Part shown: piece by piece, positions 48,384-58,701 of the stretch
Layout of the letters: every line of letters starts with the position of its first letter
Numbering within the stretch: the first letter of the stretch is position 1
From: Candidatus Poribacteria bacterium
GTDB lineage: Bacteria; Poribacteria; WGA-4E; WGA-3G
Length of the DNA stretch: 64,000 nucleotides
NCBI GenBank assembly: GCA_028824125.1
Contig: JAPPES010000031.1
Location: 1-64,000, forward strand
Reading direction: 5' to 3'
The notes under the pieces: generated by a model
The model's database searches: none
Told to the model about the DNA's origin: nothing
What the model saw: only the letters and a program-made list of their open reading frames with translations
Position numbers and translations under genes: made by a program

Positions 48384-48710
48384 CTAAAAAAATAGAAAAC
48401 TGCTCGTAAAAAAAGTCGCTATGCCTATCCAAGTTACAATAGCAAGACCGGTAGGGATAATACACCCAATGATAGCATAGGTAAGTTGGATCCCCCGCAC
48501 TTTGGCTGTATATGCATCTGTATAAAAAATAGTATATTCGTCTGATTTTTCGAAAAATCGTGATGCAGGAGGTGGCGGTTGATAGATATATGCAATAAGT
48601 ATTCCGATTACGTTTAAGGCAAACCCAACTGCAAGCCAAACAATTTTGTTGACGTCAATTTGAGCATCCCTGTCGGCATCAATCTGCATCTGGTGTCGAT
48701 TTGCATCCAT
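48384..48710 (-). CDS. small two-TM protein, tandem paralogue 4
   Basis: DRDAQIDVNKIVWLAVGFALNVIGILIAYIYQPPPPASRFFEKSDEYTIFYTDAYTAKVRGIQLTYAIIG. Confidence 0.75.
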   Translation of the reverse strand: MDANRHQMQIDADRDAQIDVNKIVWLAVGFALNVIGILIAYIYQPPPPASRFFEKSDEYTIFYTDAYTAKVRGIQLTYAIIGCIIPTGLAIVTWIGIATFFTSSFLFF

Positions 48711-48810
48711 TTCTCAAGTCCCTTTAGAAAATTCTGAAAAGAACAGATAAATCTACAATTCATTTTACCTGAATCTCGGTTATGCTGTCAACTTAAATTT
48801 AACAGGACTT

Positions 48811-48924
48811 ATACCATTTCTATCAATTTTTGTCCATTGACGGTTGTTAGAAATGAAGCGGAATGTAGCACAAACTGGAAAGTTTATGCTACAAAAAAGA
48901 GACATTATATATCAGAAATGGTAT
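48811..48924. repeat. MITE-like element, ATACCATTTCT family
   Basis: ATACCATTTCTATCAATTTTTGTCCATT ... AGAGACATTATATATCAGAAATGGTAT; internal GTAGCACAAACT/AAGTTTATGCTAC. Confidence 0.65.
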
Positions 48925-49074
48925 TACGCACCCGCTTGTGATTTTTGAGATAAGTTGTTGCATCGTAAATTGTAGTAAAATTGCGCGTCGGGTATAAATA
49001 ATTCGTCAGTAAGTGCATTTTAATTTGCAATTAGATGTACGATGGTGTATACTTAAGATGTTAAACAATTTTAT

Positions 49075-49147
<73 letters not shown>

Positions 49148-49232
49148 CTTTAGGTTTGCTGGCGGGCTTGACGTTGAAGGTTCGTCAGCAAAATTTTTTA
49201 ACACGTTCCTGTTCAGATTTTCGCTACTTTCA

Positions 49233-50069
49233 GTGGAGGGTAACATGCCTATAAAACTTACCGAGGCACATCTTGACGAATTCGCTGCGAAAGGTTATCT
49301 AATCGTTCCTGACTACTATTCAGGAGAACAGCTCGCTGAGATGCAAGCTGCTCAGCGCCGCGTGTTACCAACGTGGGAAAAGGTCAAAGATGATCCACCC
49401 CCAGGCAGAGCGATTTTGACCGAATTCCCTTCGTCGGAGATGGTGTTACTGCGCGGGATTGTGGACTACGAAGCGTGGGGGTTTGCCCGTAAATGGTTCA
49501 AGACAGAGCACATCCATTTCCGTGCAGGGTGTATGATTGCACGTTATCCAGGTTTCAAAGGTGGTGGTGTTGGTAGCGATGCAAGTGGCTTGCATATTGA
49601 TAACGGCAACAATTCACTGTTACCGCAGTCACAGTCCGCTCCGGAATTCGGACAACTTGTCTTTTGGGTACACCTTGAAGGTGTTGAGGAGGATCAGGCG
49701 CCGCTCAGACTACTCGCTACCGAGTACGGACGGGATATGTCTAAATGTGAACCGCTTGTTTGTAACGGCGGGACCCTCTGTATCTTCAGCAACTATACAT
49801 TGCATTCAGCAAGCGACTATCTGCGTGAAGATGGACAACGTTTTACATGGGGATTCGGTTTAGGACGAGCAGACCACTATTGGGAAGGCTTTCGACACTA
49901 CACGGATAAAGGACGACACGCAACGTTCTCTAAATTTATCGGCACTTTGACAGCATCGGAGCGCGAGGTTTTTCGGTTTCCACCTGCTGGTCATCCATAC
50001 TATACACCCCAAACGCTTCAGGCATTGGAGGAGCAGTATCCCGGTTGGAATGCACGCGGCGAGTATTGA
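49233..50069 (+). CDS. phytanoyl-CoA dioxygenase (PhyH) family protein
   Basis: EFAAKGYLIVPDYYSGEQLAEMQ; GLHIDNGNN; FSNYTLHSASDYLREDGQRFTW. Confidence 0.85.
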   Translation: MEGNMPIKLTEAHLDEFAAKGYLIVPDYYSGEQLAEMQAAQRRVLPTWEKVKDDPPPGRAILTEFPSSEMVLLRGIVDYEAWGFARKWFKTEHIHFRAGCMIARYPGFKGGGVGSDASGLHIDNGNNSLLPQSQSAPEFGQLVFWVHLEGVEEDQAPLRLLATEYGRDMSKCEPLVCNGGTLCIFSNYTLHSASDYLREDGQRFTWGFGLGRADHYWEGFRHYTDKGRHATFSKFIGTLTASEREVFRFPPAGHPYYTPQTLQALEEQYPGWNARGEY

Positions 50070-50150
50070 ATCGCATAAAAAGACTATGGCTTGATCTTAG
50101 AATAGATTAAACTATAGGATAAGTAGTTTTGGGCTAAATTTTTGTAGAAT

Positions 50151-50180
50151 TAACGACTTGTGCCAAATAACTTTTAGTAA
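50151..50180. repeat. solo IS-end-like sequence
   Basis: TAACGACTTGTGCCAAATAACTTTTAGTAA, about 26/30 match to the inverted right end of the IS at 37743-37772. Confidence 0.5.
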
Positions 50181-50241
50181 CCAATTGTTTCACATAAATA
50201 AAGGTTTGTCCGAATATCCTTCATTAGTTGAGACGCTCTTC

Positions 50242-50406
50242 AGTCCCGTAGGGACGATATGTTTATAGCAGCTCAGACGACCTCATCCCCTTAGTCCCGT
50301 AGGGACGATATGTTTTGAAGTGCATTAACAATAAATATGCCGTTCCTACGGAACTCAAGAAAGATAGGTTATCACATTTCTATAAACATATCGTCCCTAC
50401 GGGACT
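50242..50406. repeat. cluster of AGTCCCGTAGGGACGATATGTTT palindromic repeats
   Basis: Copies at 50242-50264 (+), 50293-50315 (+), 50384-50406 (-); copies 1 and 3 form a 27-bp perfect inverted repeat. Confidence 0.9.
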
Positions 50407-50598
50407 AAGATGTGGACAGTTCCAATCGTCATGCCTATTCAGAAGGGCTTTTAGAACAAGAAATATTTTCTTAAATTGACGCCTATGGAGCGACCAGGAG
50501 GTCGCTCCTACAGAAGAGAGTGTTGCATTCGGACAACCGATTTATGAAATAATGTCCTATCATTATTTAGAAATGGTATTAGAATTCGTGACAGCGTT

Positions 50599-52275
50599 TT
50601 AAAAAGCGGTTTTTCGGAGAGCATCAGTTTTCAGCCAACCGATAGAATCAATAATTTCGTCTTGATGTTCCCGCATCATCACTTCAACGAGTGCCGGTTT
50701 TTCAGCAGCGAGCGCGTCCCTCAGGATCGGCTTAAAGTCCTCCAAATTTTCAACTTTCCTTGCATAAGCACCGAAAGACTGAGCAAATTCGACAAAATCG
50801 GGATTATGCAGGTCCGTGTCAATAGTCCGTCCGTCAAAACCTTTCAATTGAGACCCCTTAATCGCTGACAGTGCATCATCATTTATCACAATTGCAATCA
50901 CGTTGATGCCATATTTCATCGCTGTTGCCATTTCCATTGCCCCCATTAGAAAACCGCCATCGCCGCTAAAACATACAACCGGACGGTCAGGGGACGCCAC
51001 CTTAGCACCGATCGCCGCAGGATAGGCATACCCTAACGCCACACCGATATTTGGATAAAGGAAAGTCCGCGGATCGTAAATAGGAAACTCGGCGAAAGCG
51101 GCATAACCGAGAGAGTGAACATCAATCGAATAGATGGCATCTTTTGGCAGGACATCTTGGAGTTCGTGAATGATAGGTAGAGGTGGCTGCGTATCAAACT
51201 TGGCGCGAAGTTGCGGCAATACGTTATCCCAACCGCTTTCATCCGTGGAAATATCCTCAATCAGTGCCTGTAAGGTAAGTTTCAAATCACCTACTAACCC
51301 TATTTCGCATGGATATTCCCGTCCAATTTCGTTCTCATCTTCGTCAATTTGGATGAAAGGCAGCGGCAGTTTCATGCTCCAACTGCGTGTATCAATGGAT
51401 GTAAACCGCGGGCCAATTCCGATTAAACAGTCAGCGTGTTTAAGTGCTTCTTGCCCCAAATAGCCGTAGCAGACTTGCAACGCTAACGGATGGTCTTCTG
51501 ACAAAGCACCTTTTGCACAACGCGAAACAATTACAGGCGCATTCAATTTTTCTGCAAGCAGCTTTAATTCATTTCTGGCATTGGCATGAATAACAGCGGA
51601 ACCAGCAAAAATCAGTGGTAATTTCGCATTGTGTATCGCATCAACTGTTCGACTGAGCGTGGAATTGTCAGGAGGAGACAAATCTTCACGTTCAACATAG
51701 AGGGGTATTTGGACTTCTCCATCTTGAGTGGTTACATCCATCGGGAATTCCAACACCGTTGGTCCCGGTCTACCGTTGCGCATTGCTCTAAAGGCGTTTT
51801 CAACTACAACAGGAATCTCAGAGACAGTGTGGGCAATAGCACAATACTTGGTGATTGGCTCAAAAAACCGCATCTGATCTAAGCCGTGGAACATCTTACT
51901 CGGATGTCTACTATAAGAATCGGAATGGCTCTGTCCAGTAATCAATAAAACGGGAACACAATCAGTGAAGGCCTCCAAAATCCCAGTAGAAGCATTGCTT
52001 GCTCCCGGACCTGGTACAGTGATAGCAACACCGACCTCTCCAGTTGCGCGGGCGAACCCATCTGCCATTTGCGTTGCAGCATACTCATGCCGAACAAGAT
52101 AGTGGTTAATTGCCCCGGATCCTCTACGAAGCAAAGAATCGTAGATATGAATATTTTGCGTGCCGGGCATCCCGAATATTGCCGAAACACCCTGTGCTTT
52201 CAAACATTCAATTAGAATATCGCCGCCGTTCACACTTACTCTCCTTTGTGTTTTTTGAGGAAATTTTCCAACCAA
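50599..52275 (-). CDS. acetolactate synthase-like thiamine pyrophosphate enzyme
   Basis: GGDILIECLKAQGVSAIFGMPGTQN; GPGASNASTGILEA; CFSGDGGFLMGAMEMATAMKYGINVIAIVINDDALSAIK. Confidence 0.92.
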   Translation of the reverse strand: MVGKFPQKTQRRVSVNGGDILIECLKAQGVSAIFGMPGTQNIHIYDSLLRRGSGAINHYLVRHEYAATQMADGFARATGEVGVAITVPGPGASNASTGILEAFTDCVPVLLITGQSHSDSYSRHPSKMFHGLDQMRFFEPITKYCAIAHTVSEIPVVVENAFRAMRNGRPGPTVLEFPMDVTTQDGEVQIPLYVEREDLSPPDNSTLSRTVDAIHNAKLPLIFAGSAVIHANARNELKLLAEKLNAPVIVSRCAKGALSEDHPLALQVCYGYLGQEALKHADCLIGIGPRFTSIDTRSWSMKLPLPFIQIDEDENEIGREYPCEIGLVGDLKLTLQALIEDISTDESGWDNVLPQLRAKFDTQPPLPIIHELQDVLPKDAIYSIDVHSLGYAAFAEFPIYDPRTFLYPNIGVALGYAYPAAIGAKVASPDRPVVCFSGDGGFLMGAMEMATAMKYGINVIAIVINDDALSAIKGSQLKGFDGRTIDTDLHNPDFVEFAQSFGAYARKVENLEDFKPILRDALAAEKPALVEVMMREHQDEIIDSIGWLKTDALRKTAF

Positions 52276-52392
52276 GCATCTGGATCACGTCCAAGTTTCC
52301 GCAGAAACTGACATCCAATTTTCTTAACAAAATTCGGAAGTAGGTTAAAAAGTCTTAGCTGCCAATTCATAATAATATAATGAAATTTCGAG

Positions 52393-53529
52393 TTAGGTCA
52401 GTAATGTTTCGCCTGTAACCTTGTCAAAAAGATGAATTCTATCAGGTACAAAAGAAACATAGAGATGTTGTTCAATTTCTGCTTCAAAGTTGGGAGCAGT
52501 ACGGGATTTGATGATCGTCCGAGAACCACCCCCATCGCTTCCGAGCGTAATCTCAACTATCGTTTCTGCACCAAGCGGTTCAACGCTATAAACTTCAGCC
52601 TGAAAAGCATTCGGAATAGGTTGATGGTTAACAAGGACATCTTCTGGATGAACGCCGAATACTAAGTCCCGATCTGTCCTGATTTCACTTACCGCTTTAA
52701 CAATACGATCATCCTGAATCGCAAACGTATTATCTTCGTTTCCATTGCCAGACAAGATCAACTGAAGGCTGCCATTCTTACTGGAGATTCTACACGAAAT
52801 ACAGTTCATACTTGGACTACCGATGAAACCCGCAACAAAAAGATTCGCAGGATGATTATAAATATCGGAAGGTGTCCCCAGCTGTTGAATCTTACCAGAG
52901 TCAAGCACGGCGATACGGTCTGCCATGGACATCGCTTCCACTTGATCGTGTGTCACATAAAATGTAGTAGTACCGAGTTCGCGTTGCCGCCACCTAATTT
53001 CAACACGCATTTCAGCTCGCAGTTTCGCATCAAGATTAGAAATCGGTTCATCCATAAGGAATACTTGTGGACGACGTACCATGGCTCTACCGAGTCCGAC
53101 GCGTTGTGTTTCACCACCGCTCAACTGATTCGGTGTCCGCATAAGTAAATGCTCAATGTGTAGCATCTGTGCAATATCTTTGACGCGGCGATCAATTTCT
53201 TCGGCAGAAAGTTTTCGCGGATGTAAGGGAAATGCCATATTCTCGTAAACGGTGAGGTGCGGATAGAGAATATGAGATTGGAAGACAAAAGCAACATCGC
53301 GCTCAGCAGGTGTTTTGTCGTTGACGCGAACATCATCTAAATAGATGCTGCCTTTTTCAGGTTTGTCTAATCCAGCGACACAGCGGAGCGTTGTAGTTTT
53401 TCCAGCACCTGTCTGACCAAGTAATACAAAGAATTCTTTATCTTTTACATCAAGTGTGATGTCGTCCAGGGCGGTGAGTTCACCGAACCGTTTTGTTACA
53501 TTTTCCAGTTTTACTGTTGCCATATTCAT
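52393..53529 (-). CDS. UgpC/MalK-type ABC transporter ATP-binding protein
   Basis: LLGQTGAGKTTTLRCVAGL; LSGGETQRVGLGRAMVRRPQVFLMDEPISNLDAKLR. Confidence 0.93.
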   Translation of the reverse strand: MNMATVKLENVTKRFGELTALDDITLDVKDKEFFVLLGQTGAGKTTTLRCVAGLDKPEKGSIYLDDVRVNDKTPAERDVAFVFQSHILYPHLTVYENMAFPLHPRKLSAEEIDRRVKDIAQMLHIEHLLMRTPNQLSGGETQRVGLGRAMVRRPQVFLMDEPISNLDAKLRAEMRVEIRWRQRELGTTTFYVTHDQVEAMSMADRIAVLDSGKIQQLGTPSDIYNHPANLFVAGFIGSPSMNCISCRISSKNGSLQLILSGNGNEDNTFAIQDDRIVKAVSEIRTDRDLVFGVHPEDVLVNHQPIPNAFQAEVYSVEPLGAETIVEITLGSDGGGSRTIIKSRTAPNFEAEIEQHLYVSFVPDRIHLFDKVTGETLLT

Positions 53530-53837
53530 ATTTATTTTAATTCAGATATTGTTTTATTATCACATGATTTCAATTGGATGTCAACAGAAAGGTTTGCAGG
53601 GCAAAGGTTATTAGTTTTCGGTTTTTCTGTGATATTTTCACATTTCAATATAAACCACCTGTAGGTCGGATAGAGTTTACGAAAAAACTCTCAGTAACAC
53701 TCATCAATTGATAATTCTTAAAACTAAATAACCCTGTATGTTTTCTTGATATTTCTTTCGGAATATGCTATTATTTTATTAAGGTTAATTGCCTTAATAC
53801 TGTTGGAAGGGTTCTCTCCAATATAGCATAATCATAT

Positions 53838-54272
53838 ATGGAGGTACTGAGAAGGTCAGCAAACATGATACATATAGTAAAGGTTAAATGGCTTATATAC
53901 ACAGTGCTTGTGGGTCTAATACCTGTTGTCTTACGATCATTACTATGGATTATATCGCCTCATCAAACTATCGATCTCTTCAGTGCGTCAGACTTTGTAG
54001 CGTTTGGATTGATTTTGCATATATCCAATATTAACGAGATAGAACACTTCAACGATCTCGAAAAGTCATGGAAAACATTTCAGAACGGCACTTCAATTTT
54101 TCTTATAACAGTCTATAGTTTTTTATTTGCCGCTCACTTATTCAGTCAAGCGAATCCTGGGACAATTAACGTAGATACTGTCAGAACTATTTCTATGCTC
54201 TTAAGTGGTGTGTCATTTTTCCTCAGCTTCTCTGTCTATAATAGGATATCAAAAGTAGAAAGTACTCCATAA
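53838..54272 (+). CDS. membrane protein, hypothetical
   Basis: 144 aa; several TM segments; start may be 53868. Confidence 0.6.
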   Translation: MEVLRRSANMIHIVKVKWLIYTVLVGLIPVVLRSLLWIISPHQTIDLFSASDFVAFGLILHISNINEIEHFNDLEKSWKTFQNGTSIFLITVYSFLFAAHLFSQANPGTINVDTVRTISMLLSGVSFFLSFSVYNRISKVESTP

Positions 54273-54333
54273 ATGTTTAAATGCCAAGATATTACCTTGT
54301 TCTTAAAAGTTCAAAGTAAAGAGGATTAATCAA

Positions 54334-54468
54334 ATGAACATAGCAATTATCATCATAGGTACAGTCGCTGCAATAGTGGGCATTAGTGTTGCGACTTGGT
54401 CCATCATAGACACCAGAAAACGGTATAATGAGGAATATAGGAAGGAAAAACACCGTGCAGAAGATTAA
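54334..54468 (+). CDS. 44-aa single-TM small protein (not in ORF track)
   Basis: ATG preceded by AGAGGATTAATCAA; MNIAIIIIGTVAAIVGISVATWSIIDTRKRYNEEYRKEKHRAED then TAA. Confidence 0.5.
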   Translation: MNIAIIIIGTVAAIVGISVATWSIIDTRKRYNEEYRKEKHRAED

Positions 54469-54678
54469 GAATGTTATCTTTCTTATCCAGCCAATCCTAT
54501 AAATCGTGCCGGATGCAGCATGTGCATTCGGCATTGATTTAGTGCTTTATAGACTTTACGGGAAAGAAAATGTATGGGAATCATAGAGTGACTAAACACG
54601 AATAGTGGCGCTGTCGTTGTGCGGACAGAAAAGGATCGAATTAATCTTCATTCAAGAAGGGAATGCATAAGTCCTGAA

Positions 54679-56364
54679 TTAGCGATTTTCTTCAATTCGG
54701 ATGGCTTGATTCGCTGAAAAATTTTCAAGCTTTTGGATATGCCCTCCCTGCCAATTCACTTCAATTGTCTGCACTTTTGAATGTGTGCCAAGCCCGAAAA
54801 GTAGGGCACGTTCGCTTCCAGATGCGTAGCTGCCGCCGCAGGAAACTTCTTTGACCTGCGTTTTATCACCTGTCTCCACCTTAACTTTAGCACCAATTCC
54901 GTCACGGTTGCTTTTAGTACCGACTAATTGGATTTTTAACCAATTACCCACTATTTTGGAATCATTTCGCAGCAGTATAGGCTTTCCGCCACAACATGAG
55001 ATTAGAATATCCGCGTCGCCATCGTTATCATAGTCCCCGATAGCGGTGCCGCGCGCTACAACGGGACGTGTGAAAAACGTCCCTGCTGCTTTAGATATTT
55101 CTTTGAAACTTCCTGTTCCAGTGTTTTGAAAAAATTGACACGTTTGTTTGTAAGAGAGGGAAGGTGTGATTTGTGAGACGTTATCCCACACATGCCCATT
55201 TGCGACAAAGAGATCTAACGTGCCGTTATTGTCCGCGTCAAGAAATTGGGTGCCAAAACCGAGTTGTGAAAAACTGGGTTCAGCAAGTCCTGATTCAAAC
55301 GTGGTCATTGTGTAAAGCCCACCTCCATCGTTGTGAAAGAGGCTATTTACTTCCAACGAGAAATTTGTGACAAAAAGGTCTAACATCCCGTCGTTATCAT
55401 AATCGCCATTTGCAATGCCCATACTTGCTGTAGCGCGTCCCTCCGAATTAAATGCAATCCCTGCTGTAATCGCATCATCAGTAAATGTGCCATTCCCGTT
55501 GTTCCGGTAAAGAAAATCTTGAACAGCATCGTTAGCTACGAAAATATCGGAAAAACCGTCGTTATTATAATCTGTCCAAAGAACGCCTAATCCTTTTCCC
55601 GCATTGCGCACGCCTGACCGTGCAGTGACATCTGTAAACGTGCCGTCACCATTGTTGCGGTAGAGTGTGTCTCTTGCGCCGGGATATTCGTGTGGGCCAC
55701 AGTAAATATGAACACCTTCAAGTGAACACGCATGCGCTGTTTCAATATGGTAATCAAGGTAATTCACCACATACAGATCAAGGTATCCATCAAGGTTGTA
55801 GTCACCAAAGGATGCACTGACGCTCCAGTGGGAATCGCCAACACCAGCATGGGATGTAACATCGGTAAAAGTGCCATCACCATTATTGCGGTAGAGTTGA
55901 TTTCTCCCAAAATTTGTGAGATATAGGTCTGCATCGCCATCGTTGTCGTAATCAGCGGAGAGACATCCCATGCCGTAGCCGTTATTTTTCTGAAATCCAG
56001 CTTGAGCGGTAACATCGGTAAAAGTGCCATCACCATTGTTGCGATAAAGAACGTTCATCTGATCAGGTGGGGTGCGAGATTGAGAAGCGTTCTCACAAGA
56101 TTTGCCACTGTTGACCAAATAGATATCAAGGAAACCATCGTTGTCATAGTCGAAAAAGAGGCAACCAGCACCCATCGTTTCAGGTAGATATTTTTCTTTT
56201 GATACGCCGTTGATGTGTCTAAAATGGATTCCAGCTGCTTCGGTTTGATCGGTGAAGTGGATAGCTGTTTCATCTGCGCTTAAATACAGATAGGATGTGG
56301 AGAATAATACGCAGAAAAGTAGTAGATGAGAGGCTTTTTTCATCAAATAGAATGATTGTAGCAA
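54679..56364 (-). CDS. CRTAC1-like FG-GAP/VCBS repeat protein with ASPIC/UnbV domain
   Basis: DYDNDGFLDIYLVN / NNGDGTFTDVT repeats; C-terminal GIGAKVKVETGDKTQVKEVSCGGSYASGSERALLFGLG. Confidence 0.95.
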   Translation of the reverse strand: MLQSFYLMKKASHLLLFCVLFSTSYLYLSADETAIHFTDQTEAAGIHFRHINGVSKEKYLPETMGAGCLFFDYDNDGFLDIYLVNSGKSCENASQSRTPPDQMNVLYRNNGDGTFTDVTAQAGFQKNNGYGMGCLSADYDNDGDADLYLTNFGRNQLYRNNGDGTFTDVTSHAGVGDSHWSVSASFGDYNLDGYLDLYVVNYLDYHIETAHACSLEGVHIYCGPHEYPGARDTLYRNNGDGTFTDVTARSGVRNAGKGLGVLWTDYNNDGFSDIFVANDAVQDFLYRNNGNGTFTDDAITAGIAFNSEGRATASMGIANGDYDNDGMLDLFVTNFSLEVNSLFHNDGGGLYTMTTFESGLAEPSFSQLGFGTQFLDADNNGTLDLFVANGHVWDNVSQITPSLSYKQTCQFFQNTGTGSFKEISKAAGTFFTRPVVARGTAIGDYDNDGDADILISCCGGKPILLRNDSKIVGNWLKIQLVGTKSNRDGIGAKVKVETGDKTQVKEVSCGGSYASGSERALLFGLGTHSKVQTIEVNWQGGHIQKLENFSANQAIRIEENR

Positions 56365-56370
56365 GTACTA

Positions 56371-58689
56371 TCAAGGAGAATTGGGGGGTGGATTCTTCAT
56401 TAACTTCGTAATTTTGTCCAACTGTTGGCGTGCATGCGGCACGATACTGCTGTCCGGATATGTGGTGAGCAGCGTTGTGTAGGTATTCAAAGCATTCGTA
56501 AAATCTCTCTTTTTTTGATAAATTTCTGCAATTTGCGTTAGTGCTTCAGCAGCTAACGGACCTTCTTGTGAAACGATTTGTCGGTATGAATGAAGCGCAT
56601 CGCCGTAAGCGTTTTGGGAACGATATATTGAACCGAGAAGCATCCACACATCATCAACAATTAGAGATTTTGGATAAAGTGTAATCGTATCTTCACACTG
56701 TGTAATTGCGGCTTCAATATCACCCGTTAAGTAGAGTTGAAGAGCGTTCGCGTAATCGGTTAGCGGTACAGAGAAATAGTCAGTATTCTCCTGAATCAAG
56801 GCAATTCGTTCTAACGCGTTGTTCGTGAGTTTATCCGATTTTGAGATATGGATGACCTTTTTATAATTTGTAACAGCGTTGTTGAAATCCGCTCCGAAGA
56901 AGTATGAGTCTCCTATCAGCTTTCGTGCAGTTGCACTTGCGCGATTAGTGCTGTCGGCAATTGGTGTTAAAACCTCTCTTGCAAGGGTATATCTCTTTAG
57001 CAGAAGATGACATTCACCTAAAACCAACTGTGCCGCACTAAATTGATTGGATATTAAACGGCGTCTAAGCAGGGGTTGAATGGTGATTTGCGCGGCTTTC
57101 GGATCATGAAGACCATGCAATTGTATCTGTGCCAACAGCAGTTGACTGTCAATAGGAGCAGCACTGTTCTTATTCATTTCTTGGAGGATATTGACTGCCT
57201 CACCCCACTGCTCAGCATTTTGAAACAGCTTTACAAGTTTATACCGTGTATTTGTGAGTACCCTCATGTCTGTAGACAACTGCAACAGTTTTTTATAGTA
57301 ATTTATTGCAAATTGGTTTTGATTGCGTTCTAACGTATTTCCAAATCTCTCTAATGTTGCGTCAATGTAAGTAGGATAGTTTCTGTGGAGTTGCGTGAAT
57401 GTTTTCAGTGCTTCGTCGAGTTGTCCGGCATAGAAGAAAAGTTCACCTAAAGTCAGCGCGATGTTAAGATTTCGCGGTGCAGCCTGATATGATTTTTGGA
57501 ACTGTGCTATCAGTTTTTCACGAAGCGGTTTTTGTCTGTCACCTTGATAAATCTCAAGCATCGCTGTCCATATAGATTCACGTTGACTGCCACTGGGGCC
57601 AACACTTTCCAACCCATCAAGACAAGTAGCAGCTGCTTTTTCAATATCACCCTGAATTTTATGTGTTGCCGCAAGCTGCGTATAGAGATACCCGTATCGT
57701 GGGTTTGCATTTATTGCCTGTTGAAATGCTGCTATCGCTTCAGGGTACATCTTGTGAGAGAGATAAATTGTCCCAAGTTGCTGATATTGATCAGTTTCTC
57801 CTGCGACCAATTTTTTCCATTCAGCTATCGCCTGTTCCTTGTTGCCAAGTTCAATATAGAGAGAACCGAGTTTTCGGCGGATAGAAGTATTTGCAGGATT
57901 TTTTTCAAGCACGCCCTTGTAGAGTTCCAATGCTTGTTGATATTTCCCTTGCTGTTGGTATAACTTTGCAAGTTCCTCCAAAAGAGTGGTGTCACTTGGA
58001 TTTAGTTTCATCCGTTCCGTAATGAGTTTTTCTGCTTCTGCATAACGTTCATTTTCAGTATATAAACGGACAAGGCTGCTTATTGCAGATGAGCGATAGA
58101 TGGAATTCGGAAAATTATCAAGAAAGGACTTGTAACTTGCCATTGCCTCTTCATGTCTTCCTTCTACGTATTCATAGTAGGCAGTGAGGTAGGCAGCAAT
58201 AGCAGCCGCGGAACTGTTAGGATGTTGTTTTACAATATGTTTGCATAACACTATCGCCTCTTTAAACTGATAGCGTTGACTATAGAGGTTAGAAAGTTGA
58301 TGGACAGACTGCGTTGCATAAGACCCATCAGGATTATCATCAATAATTTCCTTGAAGATGCGGCGCGCTTCTGCGTCTTCACCAAGTTTTGCGTAGCTTT
58401 GCCCTAACATAAGCCGCATAGAATCTATTTGGGGCTGCGTAAGTTTAATTTTAAGCAGTGCTTGATATGCTTTAATCGCTTCGGCGTACCTCCGTTCATA
58501 GTAGTGATCGTTTGCGTCCTGAATAGCGTTTAATGTTTGTAGCCTTGCTGCTGGGTCATCTTTAGGTTGCACTTGTGCAAAGACATCGGTACGTGTGCCT
58601 ATGCTGATAAAGAGGAATACCGTTATAATTGGAACTGATATTAAAATTTGCTTTAAGCAAGCAATTGATTGTAGTATTTTTATATTCAT
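56371..58689 (-). CDS. large TPR protein
   Basis: 772 aa; many TPR motifs. Confidence 0.9.
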   Translation of the reverse strand: MNIKILQSIACLKQILISVPIITVFLFISIGTRTDVFAQVQPKDDPAARLQTLNAIQDANDHYYERRYAEAIKAYQALLKIKLTQPQIDSMRLMLGQSYAKLGEDAEARRIFKEIIDDNPDGSYATQSVHQLSNLYSQRYQFKEAIVLCKHIVKQHPNSSAAAIAAYLTAYYEYVEGRHEEAMASYKSFLDNFPNSIYRSSAISSLVRLYTENERYAEAEKLITERMKLNPSDTTLLEELAKLYQQQGKYQQALELYKGVLEKNPANTSIRRKLGSLYIELGNKEQAIAEWKKLVAGETDQYQQLGTIYLSHKMYPEAIAAFQQAINANPRYGYLYTQLAATHKIQGDIEKAAATCLDGLESVGPSGSQRESIWTAMLEIYQGDRQKPLREKLIAQFQKSYQAAPRNLNIALTLGELFFYAGQLDEALKTFTQLHRNYPTYIDATLERFGNTLERNQNQFAINYYKKLLQLSTDMRVLTNTRYKLVKLFQNAEQWGEAVNILQEMNKNSAAPIDSQLLLAQIQLHGLHDPKAAQITIQPLLRRRLISNQFSAAQLVLGECHLLLKRYTLAREVLTPIADSTNRASATARKLIGDSYFFGADFNNAVTNYKKVIHISKSDKLTNNALERIALIQENTDYFSVPLTDYANALQLYLTGDIEAAITQCEDTITLYPKSLIVDDVWMLLGSIYRSQNAYGDALHSYRQIVSQEGPLAAEALTQIAEIYQKKRDFTNALNTYTTLLTTYPDSSIVPHARQQLDKITKLMKNPPPNSP

Positions 58690-58701
58690 AATCCTTTTTC
58701 G

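Noticed and set aside
55764-56036. ORF on the - strand inside the CRTAC1-like gene
   Set aside because: Alternate-frame product of the repeated NNGDGTFTDVT-coding segments.
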